Source of the DNA: 2-01-FULL-44-17 sp036517175
GTDB taxonomy: Bacteria > Patescibacteriota > Minisyncoccia > 2-02-FULL-40-12 > IGHO2-01-FULL-4-A
Length of the DNA stretch: 49,659 nt
Assembly (NCBI GenBank): GCA_036517175.1
Contig: DATDXQ010000018.1
Coordinates: forward strand, 1-49,659
Direction: 5' to 3'
Positions 47,801-49,659 of this stretch are shown one piece after another (within the stretch, counting starts at the first letter, position 1; the number at the start of each line of letters is the position of its first letter). A model generated the notes under the pieces. The model searched no databases and was not told where the DNA came from. It saw only the letters and a program-made list of their open reading frames with translations. The position numbers were made by a program, and so were the translations under genes.

Positions 47801-48416
47801 CATAAAAATACTTTCTGATATTGGAGAAGAGCGAGAATATACAACCATGCCCGGAGTCGCTCCAGCAGTTTCTGCAGGCGACCTTATAATCAAAGGCCAA
47901 CAATTATCCGACGGCCACATAGACCTAAGAGAGCTCTTCGAAACCGCAGGCAACATAGCTGATGTAGCTCGTTATGTCATACGTGAAGTTCAGAGCATAT
48001 ATTTTGCTACCGGAGAAGGCATCAATGACAAACATGTCGAATTGATAGTCAGACAGATGTTTTCTCGTGTTAAGATCTTGGATGGCGGAGATACCGAACT
48101 TTTGCCAGGTGATGTTGTAGAAAAACGCACATTGTTAGAGTCCAACGAAGACACAGTTAGAAATAATGGCAAGCCAGCTACATCCGAACAAATGCTGCTT
48201 GGAATAACCAAGGTCTCACTATCAACCGAGAGTTTCCTATCAGCTGCTTCATTCCAAGAAACATCAAGGGTACTTATTGACTCTGCTGTTGCAGGAAAAG
48301 AAGACTTACTACGTGGTCTCAAGGAAAATGTAATTATAGGACGCCTGATCCCTGCAGGTACGGGCTACGGAAGTATGGACAACCCGATAGTTGTTCCCAC
48401 ATACGACGAAGAGTAA
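44826..48416 (+). CDS. rpoC: RNA polymerase beta' subunit
   Basis: The 1196-residue beta' subunit. N-terminal zinc site CYCGKYRRIRYKGIICDRCG; LLGKRVDYSGRSVI; the catalytic magnesium loop FNADFDGDQMAVHLP; bridge-helix region TRRLVDVAQDVVI; second zinc cluster CKSKDGVCRLCYGHDL; trigger-loop neighbourhood EPGTQLTMRTFHTGG; and a C-terminal LIPAGTGYG. It lies directly downstream of rpoB in one operon and ends at a 19-bp terminator. No split or large insert. Confidence 0.98.
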   Translation: MNFSVLKLRVASPEEMLQWSYGEVTKPETINYRTQKPEKEGLFSESIFGPTKDWECYCGKYRRIRYKGIICDRCGVEVTRSIVRRERMGHIKLASPVAHIWFLRGMPSRIATILDVSLPDLERVIYFAAYIVMRANEDLKTEAMKKMESEFRSLIKNSPQESEQELIKEQREKEKDNIKNIKKYQILSELDFRDLSLKYGEVFEAGIGAEAVRKLLEEMDLEQEIKLSEAKLKEVENPVVQKRLLRRLKMLKRMLINGIRPEWMIMTVLPVIPPLLRPMVQLDGGRFATSDLNDLYRRVINRNNRLKHLIELKAPEVITKNEKRMLQEAIDALIDNSMRRGQTLVSASTGQKRALKSLADMLKGKQGRFRQNLLGKRVDYSGRSVIVIGPNLKMGECGLPKYMALELFKPFIIHYLKSQGLAHNIRSANHLIEQEIPEVWEALDKAIQDKLVLLNRAPTLHRLSVQAFKPVLIEGKAVKIPALPTRAFNADFDGDQMAVHLPLTAEAQKEARELMLSTHGILKPASGEPVAIATRDITFGCYYLTSIADGAEGKGKIFGSESEAIMAYENDFVSLRASVKIRISEREIDSNDKLIETSVGRIIFNRALPQNHIFINKALNQTDLRNIEAEILHTYGEDETVEFLDKIKEYGFHYATVSGVSWGMDDLKVVPEKNALIAEAEKIIEENQSLYNQGLLTEYERKSKAIEIWTSTKSRLEKLISQQFKKEDAVFMMVDSKARGNWGTVNQLSGMRGLMVKPDGELIELPVKSCFKQGLNVLEYFISTHGARKGLVDTALRTATAGYLTRRLVDVAQDVVIHDEDCKDKEGYIMYDSDGKIGGENMGKRLYGRVILEDIKDADGNIIVKKNQLVDRVTSTKISAIELEKIKIRSLVTCKSKDGVCRLCYGHDLSKNKLVNIGEAVGIITAQAIGEPGTQLTMRTFHTGGVASVGDITMGLPRVQEIFEVRPPAGKALISEVDGKVVSVEEKGSQTFIKILSDIGEEREYTTMPGVAPAVSAGDLIIKGQQLSDGHIDLRELFETAGNIADVARYVIREVQSIYFATGEGINDKHVELIVRQMFSRVKILDGGDTELLPGDVVEKRTLLESNEDTVRNNGKPATSEQMLLGITKVSLSTESFLSAASFQETSRVLIDSAVAGKEDLLRGLKENVIIGRLIPAGTGYGSMDNPIVVPTYDEE

Positions 48417-48483
48417 GGCCTAGATATTGGCAATTTTTATATTGATTTTATCGTTTTTCTAGATAAAAAAACGTACCCCTTAC

Positions 48484-48525
48484 GTGAAACAAAAACCCTT
48501 TGATTACAAAGGGTTTTTGTTTCAC
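48484..48525 (+). terminator. Strong terminator of the rpoBC operon
   Basis: GTGAAACAAAAACCCTTTG (48484-48502) pairs perfectly over 19 bp with 48507-48525, loop ATTA; the T run lies within the right arm. The rest of 48526-48640 is AT-rich with no gene seen. Confidence 0.85.
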
Positions 48526-48639
48526 TCCGTCCCAATTTTATTTATCAGCAAAAAACATCAAAAATCAATATTTATTTGTTACTACTCAAGCCAATTGATA
48601 AAAATTTTGAATATCTAGGCCAGACAAAAAAACGTGACC

Positions 48640-48664
48640 AAACAAAAACGGTTTTTCAACCGTA
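48640..48664 (-). terminator. Terminator after the 48668 gene
   Basis: ACGGTT (48648-48653) and AACCGT (48658-48663), with TTTTTGTTTGG following on minus. Confidence 0.65.
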
Positions 48665-48667
48665 ATA

Positions 48668-48988
48668 TTATCGTTTAATCTTATTTTTTATATCTTCCCA
48701 ATCATTAGAATACAGCAGAGCAAAAGGACTCAGTAAATCAAAAGCAAGACTGGCATCACGGGCAAGAAGTCTAATTTCCTTAATTGTAACCAATGACCAG
48801 TACCGAACCTGCCTGTCTAGTTGTCTCCTGAAATATAGAAGATCACAAGTTGGATTAAATTCTTGAAAAAGACCTAGGCCAAGCCTGACACCTCCTCCAA
48901 CATGTGAATAATCCAGAATAACCTCCAAAAGATCATCTTTTTTTAAATCGCTTATCTCACAAAAACCATCAACAGTTACAACTCTCAC
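48668..48988 (-). CDS. Small unknown soluble protein
   Basis: A 106-residue protein. The N-terminal ~50 residues look beta-rich (RVVTVDGFCEISDLKKDDLLEVIL); the rest is helical with aromatic residues. The family is not recognised. It starts with ATG at 48988 with AGGAGAC upstream, and a terminator follows. It stands between the rpoBC terminator and the GC-rich gene. Confidence 0.6.
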   Translation of the reverse strand: MRVVTVDGFCEISDLKKDDLLEVILDYSHVGGGVRLGLGLFQEFNPTCDLLYFRRQLDRQVRYWSLVTIKEIRLLARDASLAFDLLSPFALLYSNDWEDIKNKIKR

Positions 48989-49083
48989 TTTTGTCTCCTA
49001 GTCGTCCTATGTTAATTTGCATAATATAGCACTGATATTCATATCAGTCAATTTTGCCAAATAAATACCTCGCCCAAACAAAA

Positions 49084-49118
49084 ACGCCACGCTGGGGATT
49101 GAACCCATGCCGTGGCGT
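49084..49118 (-). terminator. Terminator after the GC-rich gene
   Basis: ACGCCACG (49084-49091) pairs with CGTGGCGT (49111-49118), followed on minus by TTTTTG. The loop holds GGGTTCAATCCCC, which looks like a tRNA T arm but has no tRNA around it. Confidence 0.7.
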
Positions 49119-49125
49119 GAAGAAT

Positions 49126-49659
49126 TTAGTCGACACCGAACGTGAACGCCGGTGATGTCAACTTGAGGTCGGACTCCCCCGACGCCTCGAAGGCGTCTGC
49201 GGGGTAGAACGCATACTCCCCGCGTTCGAGGGCCTGGGAAAACGTGACCCGGCCAGCCGAGAAGTTGAAGTCTTGCAGCTTCTTCTTCTCGAACCCACCT
49301 CGAGAGCCCAACAGCCCTCCAGCGCCTACCACACTCTCTCTGTGCCCTTGCTTCTCGTCCAAGCGGACGAGTAAGAAGGCATCACCAGGCAGCAGGAATT
49401 CCGGCCTGCGAGAAGAGGTTCGCACCTCCGCCTGCTCCCCTCGGATCTCCCCCAACATCTTGGGTGAAGCAGTAGCAAGAGCACCGAGCCCGCCAAGACC
49501 CTTCTTCCAGCCAGATCGCTGGAGGGCCTCTGCCTTGAGAGCAATCTTCTGGCCATTGGTGACCAAGAAAATGTTGCTCATAGGAGTGGGCGTCGTGGGC
49601 GCAGCAGCATGCACGGCCGGCGGCTGCATGAGCGCCAGGAGGACCTGGTCGCTCTTGCA
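49126..49659 (-). CDS. GC-rich gene of unknown function, possibly partial
   Basis: The frame is open to the right edge. A plausible start is ATG 49581 (MSNIFLVTNGQKIALKAEAL), giving 151 residues; ATG 49629 or a start beyond the window is also possible. It is a soluble, Gly/Ala-rich protein ending in LTSPAFTFGVD, not recognised. The DNA is GC-rich with codons ending in G or C, clearly unlike every other gene here. It nevertheless ends in a terminator of the local style. Horizontal gain or an assembly join are both possible. Confidence 0.55.
   Translation of the reverse strand, partial: CKSDQVLLALMQPPAVHAAAPTTPTPMSNIFLVTNGQKIALKAEALQRSGWKKGLGGLGALATASPKMLGEIRGEQAEVRTSSRRPEFLLPGDAFLLVRLDEKQGHRESVVGAGGLLGSRGGFEKKKLQDFNFSAGRVTFSQALERGEYAFYPADAFEASGESDLKLTSPAFTFGVD

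Noticed and set aside
49084..49118. tRNA fragment in the loop of the last terminator
   Set aside because: GGGTTCAATCCCC resembles a T arm but there is no acceptor, D or anticodon arm around it.
1..49659. Insertion sequences, transposases, integrases or prophage genes
   Set aside because: None of the translated genes shows a DDE, HUH, serine or tyrosine recombinase motif; any mobility of the repeats would depend on an enzyme outside the window.

Overview
The window is bacterial chromosome of low to moderate GC. Its gene set points to a reduced-genome lineage such as the Candidate Phyla Radiation (Patescibacteria, perhaps a parcubacterium). This placement is an inference from several traits: a threonyl-tRNA synthetase without N-terminal domains, a single-chain phenylalanyl-tRNA synthetase, a tandem ThyX-like protein, many short unrecognised membrane proteins, dense rho-independent terminators, very short intergenic gaps, and GTG/TTG starts beside ATG. 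TGA is used as a stop (for example at the end of thrS), so the UGA-glycine code of some CPR groups is not in use. Only the last ~0.6 kb (from about 49100) is clearly GC-rich and looks foreign.

Layout. 1-3.1 kb (minus): a truncated unknown gene, an AI-2E-type permease, an M16 peptidase and a small membrane protein. 3.2-10.4 kb: dnaE, thrS and miaA on plus, alternating with unknown minus-strand genes. 10.5-25.5 kb (mostly minus): gatB, tandem thyX, tmk, rplK-nusG-secE, gyrB, a glycerophosphodiester phosphodiesterase, an NlpC/P60-like protein, single-chain pheS, four small membrane proteins, a SET-domain protein, tRNA-Asp, a guaB-family gene, a metallo-beta-lactamase-fold hydrolase and a tRNA with CAT anticodon. 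25.8-31.7 kb: pth, dprA and topA on plus, two minus membrane proteins, and an EamA-like membrane protein. 31.7-35.0 kb is an accessory-looking block: tRNA-Ser(GCT), a lexA-like repressor with a near-leaderless promoter, a candidate structured RNA, a 48-residue protein, and a tight three-gene operon of two winged-helix-like proteins and a phospholipase-D-like protein. 35.1-38.7 kb: a PAP2 phosphatase, membrane proteins, a VOC protein, tRNA-Ser(TGA), a proline dehydrogenase, and tRNA-Arg(GCG) followed by an unusual hairpin array. 39.1-41.5 kb: an unknown protein, a geranylgeranyl-reductase-family flavoprotein and a small unknown protein. 41.7-48.4 kb: rpoB-rpoC. 48.6-49.66 kb: a small unknown gene and the GC-rich partial gene.

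Most genes serve information processing: replication (dnaE, gyrB, topA), transcription (rpoBC, nusG), translation (thrS, pheS, gatB, pth, miaA, rplK, tRNAs), dTMP supply (thyX, tmk) and uptake or processing of DNA (dprA). The least explained signals are non-coding. (1) A roughly 100-bp element lies behind tRNA-Asp and tRNA-Arg; its stems differ by compensatory changes and each copy ends in a duplicate of its own host tRNA's 3' end. (2) Two intergenic elements fold end to end as long hairpins with a shared tip motif. (3) Palindromic repeats are read in frame inside topA and at the start of miaA. The wHTH/wHTH/PLD operon is the best candidate for an undescribed protein system.
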